Part shown: positions 55,818 to 63,667 of the stretch, piece by piece
How positions within the stretch are numbered: position 1 is the stretch's first letter
Layout of the letters: every line of letters begins with the position of its first letter
Source of the DNA: Lysobacter firmicutimachus
Lineage (GTDB): Bacteria > Pseudomonadota > Gammaproteobacteria > Xanthomonadales > Xanthomonadaceae
Direction: 5' to 3'
Assembly (NCBI RefSeq): GCF_037027445.1
Contig: NZ_JBANDL010000002.1
Location: forward strand, 2,604,001 to 2,668,000
Length of the DNA: 64,000 bases
Translations under genes and position numbers: made by a program
Notes under the pieces: generated by a model
Seen by the model: only the letters and a program-made list of their open reading frames with translations
Told to the model about the DNA's origin: nothing
Databases searched by the model: none

Positions 55818-56207
55818 AACGTCAACGGCAACATCCAGAACGCCATCGACCGTCGACCCGACTCGGTCACCCAGGCAGCACAGTCGACTTCTAGGCCCCA
55901 GCGCGCCGGCGCAGCGCGGAATCTCGATCTGGTCGGTGCGCCGGGCTGCGCTCACGCATAACCGTACCCAAAGGTCCGCACTCGGACTCACCATCCCGAT
56001 GATTTCGCCCCGAACGTCAACGGCAACATCCAGAACGCCATCGACCGTCGACCCGACTCGGTCACCCAGGCAGCACAGTCGACTTCTAGGCCCCAGCGCG
56101 CCGGCGCAGCGCGGAATCTCGATCTGGTCGGTGCGCCGGGCTGCGCTCACGCATGACCGTACCCAAAGGTCCGCACTCGGACTCACCATCCCGATGATTT
56201 CGCCCCG
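55818..56207. repeat. 195-bp tandem duplication
   Basis: Two adjacent copies (55818-56012 and 56013-56207), each beginning AACGTCAACGGCAACATC and ending GATGATTTCGCCCCG. They differ at one base (CATAACC against CATGACC). The length is a multiple of three, which keeps chance frames open across both copies. No gene is recognised in the whole stretch 55743-56474, and the repeat's role is unknown. Confidence 0.85.
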
Positions 56208-56369
56208 AATGCGTTCGCCCCGAATGCACGGGCGACACGCCTTTAACTGGCGATGGATCGCCGGGTGGCCGGCCGATCACTCCAGGCTCCGCAGGCAGCG
56301 GATACCGATTCGTTACGCGTCACGGCCCGTGCCGATCCTTACCCTCCGCATTGCCAACGCCGAACAAAA

Positions 56370-56385
56370 CTTCGCATAATGTTTC
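56370..56385. other. Isolated XerC-arm half of a dif-like site
   Basis: CTTCGCATAATGTTTC has an intact XerC-type arm but neither the TGCATA core nor a XerD arm. It may mark the edge of an older, lost phage insertion about 0.7 kb beyond P2. Confidence 0.4.
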
Positions 56386-56474
56386 CAGGTCGACCGCGTT
56401 GATGGCGAGCATCCGGCCTAGGTTGCAGCACCATCGGCGACTGCCGCAGCACGATCAGCAGACAGGGTGACGAT

Positions 56475-56954
56475 ATGACCGGAGAACACCCGATCCGGGT
56501 CCGACTCGAGCAGGACGAGGACTATGCTTTCCGTGTGGAGTTCGACGAGGCCGGGCTGGATGCCCTGCTCGTCGACGAACAACCCCCGCTCGGCGAAGGA
56601 CGCGGCCCCAACCCTGCCCACCTGTTGCTCACCGGCATCGCCCATTGCCTCGCCGCAAGCCTGCTGTTCTCGCTGCGCAAGTACGGCAATGGGCCAGACA
56701 AGTTGCGCGGGGAAATCAGCGCCACCCTGATCCGAAACGCCCAAGGGCGCTGGCGTATCCCCCGCATTTCGGCGGAACTCTATTTGCCGGATGGCAACGA
56801 GCAGTACCTCCATCTCGAACGGATTCTGCAGCAGTTCGAGGAGTTCTGCATCGTCACTCAAAGCGTTCGCCAAGGCATCAACGTCGACGTCACCGTGTAC
56901 GATGCGCATCGTCATCGCCTGCTCGGCGACAAGAGTTTCGAGGCCGGCTCATGA
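56475..56954 (+). CDS. OsmC family protein
   Basis: A 159-residue OsmC/Ohr-type protein (YAFRVEFDEAGLDALLVDEQ; PNPAHLLLTGIAHCLAASLL). The helix with G-I-A-H-C-L-A-A-S matches the position of the peroxidatic cysteine of OsmC proteins, which reduce organic peroxides as dimers. The second typical Cys is replaced by the EFCIVTQSV segment (Cys about residue 125). It overlaps trxC by four bases, suggesting thioredoxin as its reductant. Confidence 0.85.
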   Translation: MTGEHPIRVRLEQDEDYAFRVEFDEAGLDALLVDEQPPLGEGRGPNPAHLLLTGIAHCLAASLLFSLRKYGNGPDKLRGEISATLIRNAQGRWRIPRISAELYLPDGNEQYLHLERILQQFEEFCIVTQSVRQGINVDVTVYDAHRHRLLGDKSFEAGS

Positions 56955-57403
56955 GCGACGCTGCGACGATCGCCTGTCCGCATTGCCACGCGCTGAACCG
57001 CGTTCCGCGTTCGCGTCTGCGCGACGCGCCCGGGTGCGGCCGCTGCCATAAACCGCTGTTCGCAGGCCAACCGGTCGCGCTCGATCCGCACAGTTTCGCC
57101 GTGCACGCGGAGCGGAGCGATTTGCCCTTGCTGGTCGACTTTTGGGCCCCGTGGTGCGGCCCGTGCCGGGCAATGGCGCCCCAGTTCGAGGCCGCTGCGG
57201 CGCAGCTCGAGCCCATGCTGCGCCTGGCCAAGATCGACACCGAGGCGCAGCCGGGCCTCGGTGCGAGCCACGCGGTGCGCAGCATCCCTACCCTGGCGCT
57301 GTTCCACCATGGAAAGGAACTTGCCCGGCGCTCGGGCGCGGTGTCGACCGCCGACATCGTACGCTGGGCGAGCGCCGAACTCGCCCGCGGCATGTCGCGA
57401 TGA
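56951..57403 (+). CDS. trxC: Thioredoxin TrxC (thioredoxin 2 type)
   Basis: A 150-residue protein with an N-terminal zinc ribbon (CPHCHALNRVP and CGRCHKPL) and a thioredoxin domain with active site WAPWCGPCR. This domain pair defines TrxC, a cytoplasmic disulphide reductase induced by oxidative stress. The gene is coupled to osmC by an ATGA overlap; the pair likely works in peroxide repair. Confidence 0.93.
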   Translation: MSDAATIACPHCHALNRVPRSRLRDAPGCGRCHKPLFAGQPVALDPHSFAVHAERSDLPLLVDFWAPWCGPCRAMAPQFEAAAAQLEPMLRLAKIDTEAQPGLGASHAVRSIPTLALFHHGKELARRSGAVSTADIVRWASAELARGMSR

Positions 57404-57540
57404 AGACCGACGCCGGAAAGGGCCGCGTGCGCTGCATTGGCGGACGCATGCTTGAGACACGCATGCTTGAGAACAGCCCGGCGCGCTGACGAACGGCCTC
57501 CCGAACGAATCCCTACCGGCTGGAGCGATCTTCGCCTGCG

Positions 57541-57554
57541 TTGACCCGGATCAA
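57541..57554. promoter_or_regulatory. FNR/Anr-type box upstream of the DUF6868 gene
   Basis: TTGACCCGGATCAA, centred 60 bases before the ATG at 57608. Fits TTGAY-N4-RTCAA exactly. Confidence 0.6.
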
Positions 57555-57607
57555 TTCGCCCGCGCCGAGAAAACGGCACGATCGCAGCGACGACGGGAGG
57601 TGCATCG

Positions 57608-57859
57608 ATGATGACACTGCCGCAACTGCAATCCTTCCTGCTGCTCGGTGCCTCGCTCAACTACGCGATATTGCTGCTCGGCTTCTTGGCCTGGGTGCTG
57701 ATCGGCGACGCCCTTTGCCGCTTGCACGCGCGTTGGTTCACACTGGATCGCGCCCAGATTCATCAGGCGGCCTATTTGCTCTTCGGCGCATACAAGCTGG
57801 CGATCTGGCTGTTCTTCATCGTCCCTTGGCTGACCTTGTACCTGCTGCGCCAGGGCTGA
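57608..57859 (+). CDS. Small membrane protein, DUF6868 family
   Basis: An 83-residue protein with two transmembrane segments (YAILLLGFLAWVLIGDALC; LAIWLFFIVPWLTLYLL) separated by a conserved loop RLHARWFTLDRAQIHQAAYL. The loop pattern H-x-R-W-F is typical of DUF6868. Function unknown. The FNR box just upstream suggests low-oxygen expression. It may be co-transcribed with the CarS-like gene 97 bases downstream. Confidence 0.75.
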   Translation: MMTLPQLQSFLLLGASLNYAILLLGFLAWVLIGDALCRLHARWFTLDRAQIHQAAYLLFGAYKLAIWLFFIVPWLTLYLLRQG

Positions 57860-57956
57860 GGTTCGCCCGCCTCGACCGGCGGTCTGATTTGTCCCAGCCG
57901 CCCGCCACCGCGAACGTTGAGGCCTCCTGCAGAGTCGGTACCGCTGCGAATCGCCG

Positions 57957-58478
57957 ATGGCGACCTTTATGTCCGAACTCATCGATCGCGCACTGCAACT
58001 GCTCTACTTCATGGCCCCGGCCTATGTCGCCAACATGGCGCCGCCTTTCGTGCGCTACTGGCGGGGCTGGAATCGACCGATCCACGCGCCGAGCCTGGGC
58101 GAGCACAAGACCGTGCTCGGCTTCGCGTTCGGGGTACTGGCCGCGGTACCCATCGCGGCCGTGCAGAAAGCGCTCGCCCTTCCCGCTCCTCTCGTCGACT
58201 ACACGCACTGGCCCTGGATCGGACTGGGCTTCGGTATCGGCGCGATGATCGGGGACTGCGTCAAGAGCTATTTCAAGCGGCGACGGAAGATCGCTCCCGG
58301 TGCGCCTTGGATACCGTTCGACCAGTTGGACTTCGTGCTGGGATCGCTGTTGCTGGTCGGCCCGTTCGCCGCATTGTCGGTCGCAGACGCGGTCTTCCTT
58401 CTGGCGATCTCGCTGATCGGCGACATTCTCGTCAACCGGATCGCTTTTCGGTTGGGCATCAAGACCAGTCCCTGGTGA
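57957..58478 (+). CDS. CDP-archaeol synthase-like membrane protein (CarS/DUF46)
   Basis: A 173-residue protein with five or so hydrophobic stretches and the signatures VANMAPPFVRYW, LGEHKTVLGFAFGVL, GFGIGAMIGDCVKSYFKRR and PFDQLDFVLGSLL, which match CarS-type CTP transferases. In archaea CarS activates unsaturated archaetidic acid with CTP; in bacteria the homologues are less studied and probably use another lipid acceptor. It is alone apart from the DUF6868 gene. A second methionine (MSELIDR, 57969) could be the start. Confidence 0.75.
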   Translation: MATFMSELIDRALQLLYFMAPAYVANMAPPFVRYWRGWNRPIHAPSLGEHKTVLGFAFGVLAAVPIAAVQKALALPAPLVDYTHWPWIGLGFGIGAMIGDCVKSYFKRRRKIAPGAPWIPFDQLDFVLGSLLLVGPFAALSVADAVFLLAISLIGDILVNRIAFRLGIKTSPW

Positions 58479-58591
58479 ACCGCGCCAGAAACTGGACGAA
58501 GCGGAACCGGGACAGGTCCGAGATGCCTACTTTGGCAGAGCCCTTTCCCGGCCCGCGGGTTTTCGCCGCTGGGGACGCGGCGCTCCGCCCG

Positions 58592-59146
58592 CTACAGGGA
58601 CAGTTCGTAGATCACCTGGCTGGCGTCGTCGGGATCGACCCGGCTCTGGAAACCCAAATAGCGCGCCAGATCCCGCATCTGCACATTCTCGGCGGAATCG
58701 ATCGAGCTCATGCGTCGGATTCCGCGAGCGCGGGCGACCTCGATCAAGTGGCGCATCAGCAGTGTGCCCAACCCCTTGTGCTGCCATGCGTCGCTGACTG
58801 TCACCGCGCATTCGCATTGCGTGCCTTCCTGATCGGTGCTGTAGCGGCTGACGCCGACGATGCGGTCGTGGCCGTCTTCGGCGACCACCGCAACGAAAGC
58901 GACTTCGTGCACGTAATCGACGTGGGTAAACCGCTCGAGCATCGCGTCGCTGGGGCATTTGACCTGCCCCAGAAAACGATAGCGCCTGGCCTCGGCGGAC
59001 AATCCCTCGATGAACGCGCGCTCGGCCTCCTTGTCCTGCGGCAGGATCGGACGGATCAGAACATGGCTGCGATCGCGCAGCGTCTCCGACCAACGCGGAT
59101 ACTCCGGCCCGGCGGAAGGGGTGAACAGCAAAGGACCATGGCTCAT
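58592..59146 (-). CDS. GNAT family N-acetyltransferase
   Basis: A 184-residue protein with the acyl-CoA-binding motif (VSDAWQHKGLGTLLMRHLIE; Q/R-x-x-G-x-G/A form) and IRPILPQDKEAERAFIEGLS near the start. It resembles the C-terminal domain of protein acetyltransferases (Pat), which modify lysines of metabolic enzymes. The substrate is not known. It diverges from hsp20 with two FNR-type boxes between them. Confidence 0.85.
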   Translation of the reverse strand: MSHGPLLFTPSAGPEYPRWSETLRDRSHVLIRPILPQDKEAERAFIEGLSAEARRYRFLGQVKCPSDAMLERFTHVDYVHEVAFVAVVAEDGHDRIVGVSRYSTDQEGTQCECAVTVSDAWQHKGLGTLLMRHLIEVARARGIRRMSSIDSAENVQMRDLARYLGFQSRVDPDDASQVIYELSL

Positions 59147-59201
59147 GACGATTCTCCTGCGGTCGTGTCCGTCAAGCTAGACCCGGTGTTTCGCCGGCCG
59201 C

Positions 59202-59257
59202 TTGATCCAGGTCAAGCAGCGACCGGTCGGTTGCCGCCGCGCCTTGACCCGGGTCAA
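59202..59257. promoter_or_regulatory. Two FNR/Anr-type boxes between the GNAT and Hsp20 genes
   Basis: TTGATCCAGGTCAA (59202-59215) and TTGACCCGGGTCAA (59244-59257), centres 42 bases apart. The left one is 62 bases from the GNAT start and the right one 88 bases from the Hsp20 start, so one for each direction is likely. Confidence 0.65.
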
Positions 59258-59338
59258 GCTCCACATCGATCGCCGATCCACACTGACGTCGCCGCCGGCG
59301 ATTCGCGCCGGCCGGCATCGCCAATCAGGAGACGCGCC

Positions 59339-59779
59339 ATGGCACTGCCCACCACTTGGAATCCGGTCGGCCCGCTCGCCCGGATCGATCCCTTCTTCGA
59401 CGAATGGCTCAACGGACTCGGCGTCCGTCCCGCCCTGGCCAAGGAGTACGAGCGGGCGATGGAAATGCGCCTGGACGTGCGCGAGGACGAGGACCATTAC
59501 AGCGTCCTCATCGACCTGCCCGGCGTCAAGAAAACCGACATCGACGTGTCCGTCGAAGGCCACCAGGTCAGCATCCGGGCGGAAGTGAACCGCGACAAGT
59601 CGGACAAAAAGGGCAAGCAGATCCATAGCGAGCGCTTCAGCGGCCAAGCGTATCGCTCGTTCCGACTGCCGCTGGAAATCGACGGCGAAAAGGCGACGGC
59701 GGCCTACGACGGCGGCGTGCTGAGCCTCAATCTGCCCAAGAAGAACGCAGCGTCCGGCAAGCGGATCTCGGTCGGCTGA
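59339..59779 (+). CDS. Hsp20/alpha-crystallin small heat shock protein
   Basis: A 146-residue chaperone with an alpha-crystallin domain (VREDEDHYSVLIDLPGVKKT, DIDVSVEGHQVSIRAEV, then the end strands GGVLSLNLPKK) and a short C-terminal extension KRISVG carrying the I-x-V motif used for oligomerisation. It binds unfolding proteins without ATP. The FNR box upstream suggests oxygen control beside heat control. Confidence 0.93.
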   Translation: MALPTTWNPVGPLARIDPFFDEWLNGLGVRPALAKEYERAMEMRLDVREDEDHYSVLIDLPGVKKTDIDVSVEGHQVSIRAEVNRDKSDKKGKQIHSERFSGQAYRSFRLPLEIDGEKATAAYDGGVLSLNLPKKNAASGKRISVG

Positions 59780-59923
59780 ACGCCGGATGCCGACGGGCCA
59801 AGCCGGGGGCGGCGAGCGCAACGCCGCTGCCGGCCCGGCGCCCGCACCGATGCGAACGGACCCGCCGCCGAGCCTGCCGTATCGCCGGATCCGTTCTGCA
59901 ACGGCGCGATTTCGCTCCTGCGC

Positions 59924-60322
59924 CTAAAGGTCGCGGCAACGCTGATAGCGCCCCTCGCGATCGCGCAGTTGTTCCCAGCCGTTGTCGAGCCGCTTCATGG
60001 CCAACTGGCCGATGCAGGCCAGGCCGTACTGCCGCGCCGGCGCCGAGCCGTGCGCCGGCAGGCCGATCACGCTCGGCGACGGATGCGGCCGTCCCAGGCC
60101 GCGGGCCAGCACCATCGAGGCGTTGTAGTCGGTGTTCTCGCAAACCTGGCGCAGCCACGGCTGTGCCGGGTGGTGTTCGGTCAAGCGCTTGCAGTCCACC
60201 GGCCGGTAGCTGACCGTGATGGCGCGTGCCGGCGCCGCGGGACGCGGTTTCGGCGCGGACACGTGCAATTGCGCCGTCGCCAGCGCCGGCCACAAGGCCA
60301 AGACCAAGATCGGAATTCGCAT
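59924..60322 (-). CDS. Secreted hypothetical protein
   Basis: A 132-residue protein with signal peptide (MRIPILVLALWPALATAQ). The mature part has four cysteines (for example VDCKRLTEH, RQVCENTDYN, LACIGQ, RCRDL), probably forming two disulphides. No family recognised. It is followed on the same strand by no close neighbour but lies near another small secreted protein gene. Confidence 0.65.
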   Translation of the reverse strand: MRIPILVLALWPALATAQLHVSAPKPRPAAPARAITVSYRPVDCKRLTEHHPAQPWLRQVCENTDYNASMVLARGLGRPHPSPSVIGLPAHGSAPARQYGLACIGQLAMKRLDNGWEQLRDREGRYQRCRDL

Positions 60323-60414
60323 CCCTGCCCCCTCAGGCGTTCTCCATCGGACCTACCGTTCCGGCGCGAGCATCCAGCCTACGACGGCGCTCGCATCTCA
60401 CCGGTGCCGCGCCG

Positions 60415-60717
60415 TCAACGGCATTCGGCCTTGCCCGGCTGAATGCGGAATTTCTGCGGCCCCGGCATGGTCGACTTCTCGTAGATCACCTTCACCAGCA
60501 CCGAACAGGTCTGCGACGACACGCGATAGCCGCCCTGGGCCCGCTCGATGCGCTCGATCGGCGCCTGCTTCAACGCTGCGGCCACGTCCTGGCTGCCGGT
60601 GACGGCCTGGATTTCGCGGCTGCTTTGCCAAAACGGCGGCAGCGCGGCCCAGGCCGGCACCGCCGAGGCCAGCAGTAGGGTCGCGATCGCCAGGCGATGA
60701 ATCGTCGTGCTGCGCAT
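60415..60717 (-). CDS. Secreted hypothetical protein
   Basis: A 100-residue protein with a signal peptide (ending PAWAA). The mature part contains SQTCSVLVKVIYEKS and ends GKAECR, so one disulphide is likely. The segment QGGYRVSSQTCSVLVKV looks like a small beta fold. It is 92 bases upstream of the other secreted gene in the same direction, so the two may form an operon. Function unknown. Confidence 0.65.
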   Translation of the reverse strand: MRSTTIHRLAIATLLLASAVPAWAALPPFWQSSREIQAVTGSQDVAAALKQAPIERIERAQGGYRVSSQTCSVLVKVIYEKSTMPGPQKFRIQPGKAECR

Positions 60718-60911
60718 GGCCCTGTCCCTCCGCCGGGCGTCGTCGTGCGCCCTCGCCCGCCGATCCTAGCGCGCTTGCGCACGCTTTGCTGCGCGCACCG
60801 CGATCCAGGATGAGCAATCGGTCGCATTCGGTCCGGCCCCGACGCAACGAGGCTGCCACATCGGCTCGCTACGGTGACGTTTCCCCCAGCCCTACGTGCC
60901 GAGCCGCCGCC

Positions 60912-62498
60912 ATGCACGATCGCGACGATACCGCCCTGCCCCGCCGCCGTTTTCTAGGTCAAAGCGCCGCTGCCCTCGGGTGGGGCGCCGCTCGTCTCGC
61001 CCTGCCCACCCTGGCCGCGCCGGCGGTGATCGCATCGGAGACAGCGCGGCCGCGCCTGGATTACGGCATCCAATTCGGCGATGTCGGCGCACAAGGAGCC
61101 ACTGTCTGGGCACGCAGCGACCGTGTTTCGCGCATGTGGGTGGAGATCGACCGCGACGAACGCTTCCGCCGCCCACTGCGCCTGTGCGGTCCTTGGGCCA
61201 CCGCGGGCAGCGACTTCACCGCCCGCCTGGACCTGCCCTTGCGGCCCGACGGTGCCGCACGCCATGTGCGGGTCGCGTTCGAGGACGCCGATAGCGGCTT
61301 GCGCAGCGCATGGAGCGAAGGCCGTTTGCGCGCCGCGCCGGATCGTTCGCGGCCGGTGCGATTCGTATGGGGCGGCGACGTCGCCGGCCAGGGCTGGGGC
61401 ATCAATCCGGAGATCGGCGGCATGCGCATCTTCGAGGCCATGCGCCGGCGGGACCCCGACTTCTTCCTGCACTCCGGCGACAGCGTCTATGCCGACGGGC
61501 CGATCGCCGCCGAGCAGGCCGCCGAAGACGGGCGGATCTGGCGCAACCTGGTCGCCGAAGGCGTGCATAAGGTCGCCGAAACCTTGGACGAGTACCGCGG
61601 CCGCTACCGTTACAACCTGCGCGATGCGCACCTGCGCCGATTCGCCGCGCAGGTGCCGCAGCTGTGGCAGTGGGACGATCACGAAGTGGTCAACAACTGG
61701 TCGCCGGGCAAGGATCTGAACGCCGATCCGCGTTATGCGGTGAAGGATGTCGACCTGCTGGTGCGGCGTGCGCGCCAGGCCTTTCTCGAGTACTCGCCGC
61801 AGCGTCGGCTGCGCGATGCTGCGGCGACGCGGATCGACCGGGTCGTGCACTACGGCCCGCTGCTGGACGTGTTCATGCTCGACATGCGCAGCTATCGCGG
61901 CCCCAATACGCACAATCTGCAGACTGCGCCGGATGCCGATACCGTCTTCCTCGGCCGTCGCCAACTGCGCGAACTGATCCACAACCTGCGCCGCTCGCGC
62001 GCGACCTGGAAGATCGTCGCCGCCGATATGCCGCTGGGCCTGCAGGTGCCGGACGGCAGCGACACCGCCGGTCGCAAGCGCTGGGAAGCGGTCGCCAATG
62101 CCGATCCGGGTCTGCCGCGCGGGCGCGAGCTGGAGTTCGCCGAATTGCTGCGGGCGATCCGCGACGTACCCAACGTGGTCTGGCTGACCGCCGACGTGCA
62201 TTACTGCGCCGCGCACTATTACGACCCGAACCGGGCGGCATTCCAGGATTTCGCGCCGTTCTGGGAGTTCGTCGCCGGGCCGCTCAATGCCGGTTCGTTC
62301 GGGCCGAACGCGTTGGATGCGACTTTCGGCCCGCAGGTGGTGTTCCAGAAGGCGCCGCCGCATGCCAACGCCTCGCCGCTGGCGGGCTATCAGTTCTTCG
62401 GCGAGGTCAATATCGATCCGTTGACCCGCGAGTTGCGGGTGGACTTGCGCGATCTCGACGGGCGCAGCGTGTATGCCAAGAGCTTGGCGGCGGCTTGA
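60912..62498 (+). CDS. PhoD-like alkaline phosphatase/phosphodiesterase (Tat-exported)
   Basis: A 528-residue protein. A twin-arginine signal (LPRRRFLGQSAAALGWG) directs folded export to the periplasm. The PhoD N-terminal domain (IQFGDVGAQGATVWARSD) is followed by the metallophosphatase core: FVWGGDVAGQGWGINPEIGG, FFLHSGDSVYADGP, QWDDHEVVNNW and WLTADVHYCAAHYY, which include the metal ligands. PhoD enzymes bind Ca and Fe and cleave phosphomono- and diesters to gain phosphate. The start precedes the Tat signal by ten residues; upstream in-frame residues are unlike the family. Confidence 0.93.
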   Translation: MHDRDDTALPRRRFLGQSAAALGWGAARLALPTLAAPAVIASETARPRLDYGIQFGDVGAQGATVWARSDRVSRMWVEIDRDERFRRPLRLCGPWATAGSDFTARLDLPLRPDGAARHVRVAFEDADSGLRSAWSEGRLRAAPDRSRPVRFVWGGDVAGQGWGINPEIGGMRIFEAMRRRDPDFFLHSGDSVYADGPIAAEQAAEDGRIWRNLVAEGVHKVAETLDEYRGRYRYNLRDAHLRRFAAQVPQLWQWDDHEVVNNWSPGKDLNADPRYAVKDVDLLVRRARQAFLEYSPQRRLRDAAATRIDRVVHYGPLLDVFMLDMRSYRGPNTHNLQTAPDADTVFLGRRQLRELIHNLRRSRATWKIVAADMPLGLQVPDGSDTAGRKRWEAVANADPGLPRGRELEFAELLRAIRDVPNVVWLTADVHYCAAHYYDPNRAAFQDFAPFWEFVAGPLNAGSFGPNALDATFGPQVVFQKAPPHANASPLAGYQFFGEVNIDPLTRELRVDLRDLDGRSVYAKSLAAA

Positions 62499-62542
62499 GG
62501 GTTAGCGGCTTGGGGAACTGGCGGCGCAACGGCCGCTGGGTT

Positions 62543-62599
62543 GCAGGTCGCGGCGTAGCGACCGGGACGGGACGCGGTCGCGGCTCGTGCCGCTCCTAC
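62543..62599. repeat. GTAGGAGC-type intergenic repeat (REP-like)
   Basis: On the minus strand GTAGGAGCGGCACGAGCCGC is followed within 40 bases by GGTCGCTACGCCGCGACC. This imperfect hairpin pair is a familiar intergenic repeat of Xanthomonas, Stenotrophomonas and Lysobacter genomes. It lies between the phoD stop and a convergent gene. Confidence 0.6.
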
Positions 62600-62624
62600 T
62601 CCCTGAAACCGGATTCGCTGGGGC

Positions 62625-63125
62625 TCAATGCTTGAGATCCAGCCTGGCGGTCTTGTCGCGGTAGCTGCGCTTGGGATCGGCGCCGAGCAGCAGCTTCACC
62701 CCGGCCAGCAGGCTGTTCTCGTTGAGCCAGACTTCGGCCTGGTCCGGATCAAACCGCAGCAGGGCGAGCTTGGGATCGTCCTTGCCGCCCTCGTACCAGG
62801 CGGCGATGAAGGGATTCCACAGCCGCTCGATCACCGCACGGTCGAGCCGGCGATGCAGTTGACCGGTCACGGTCGCGAACAGTGCATGGTCTTTCGAGGC
62901 CAGGGTCATCACCGCCGCAGCCGAGTCGCCGTCCTGGGCCTGCACCAGCCCGTTGTCGGTCGCGGTGAAAAACCATATCGGCCCGTGCGCGTGCTCGTAC
63001 AGCGCGGTCATCGGCCGCGGCAAACCGAGGCGGCCGCCTGCGCTCTCCAAGCCCAGCATCACGGTGCGGTCGGACTCCAGTGCCTTCCAGAATTTCTGCT
63101 CGAGTTCCTGCGGGGTATGCGACAT
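62625..63125 (-). CDS. Pyridoxamine 5'-phosphate oxidase family protein (general stress protein type)
   Basis: A 166-residue split-barrel flavin-binding protein of the general stress protein 26 type (LEQKFWKALESDRTVMLGLE; GPIWFFTATDN; KDHALFATVTGQLHRRLDRA; LWNPFIAAWYEGGKDDPKLA). It probably binds FMN or a related cofactor. Not the vitamin B6 enzyme PdxH itself, since the substrate residues differ. It reads toward phoD and follows the cupin gene. Confidence 0.85.
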   Translation of the reverse strand: MSHTPQELEQKFWKALESDRTVMLGLESAGGRLGLPRPMTALYEHAHGPIWFFTATDNGLVQAQDGDSAAAVMTLASKDHALFATVTGQLHRRLDRAVIERLWNPFIAAWYEGGKDDPKLALLRFDPDQAEVWLNENSLLAGVKLLLGADPKRSYRDKTARLDLKH

Positions 63126-63185
63126 GTACGGTCTCCTGAACGCTGGGTCGAAGTCGAGCGATCGATAGCCGGTGGGCCGGGCAGC

Positions 63186-63527
63186 TCAACGTTTGCCGGC
63201 CGGGAGCGGGTCTTGGTCCGGGTCGTAAGCCGGCGGCGTATAGAAATTGACGGTCTTGAGCAGACTGCGGCCGGTATTGCGGATTTCGTGGCGCTCGCCG
63301 CGTTCGATCGCGATCAGGCTGCCGGCGCGCAAGGTCCGCCGCACGCCCTCGACGATCGCCACGCCGGTGCCGGACACGACGTACAGCCATTGGTCGGCGC
63401 CGCGATGGCGATTGTCCGGACCGCCCTCGCTGTCGCCGGGCGCGATCACCATCTCGGCGGCCTGGGCGCGGCGCAACGTGAACGCGACCCGAAACCCTTT
63501 GCCGAAGCGAAAATGCTTGTATTGCAT
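63186..63527 (-). CDS. Cupin domain protein
   Basis: A 113-residue single-domain cupin. Motif 1 is GGPDNRHRGADQWLYVVSG (His and Glu/Gln positions for metal), and motif 2 is SLIAIERGERHEIRNTG. It might be a small dioxygenase, isomerase or sensor; the substrate is unknown. The start at MQYKHF was chosen because upstream residues in this frame lack cupin similarity. Confidence 0.82.
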   Translation of the reverse strand: MQYKHFRFGKGFRVAFTLRRAQAAEMVIAPGDSEGGPDNRHRGADQWLYVVSGTGVAIVEGVRRTLRAGSLIAIERGERHEIRNTGRSLLKTVNFYTPPAYDPDQDPLPAGKR

Positions 63528-63667
63528 CTGGGTTCTCCCTTGCGATGGCCACAGCCTCGCGGTTGCGGCGTTAAGCGCGCACAGCGGCGGCGTGAAGAAA
63601 CCCGCATTCACGCCGCGACAACGAAGCGAGCCCAAGCATCGACCCACCCTCTACCCGGAATCGCAGC

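Noticed and set aside
55680..56189. A 169-residue minus-strand frame across the tandem duplication
   Set aside because: It stays open because the repeat length is divisible by three; the translation shows no known features and runs into the P2 att site.
56399..56412. Possible FNR box before the OsmC gene (TTGATGGCGAGCAT)
   Set aside because: Only one half-site fits; the other half deviates too far.
57400..57489. A 29-codon frame overlapping the trxC stop
   Set aside because: Contains an internal direct repeat (MLETRMLEN) and no conserved feature; probably not a gene.
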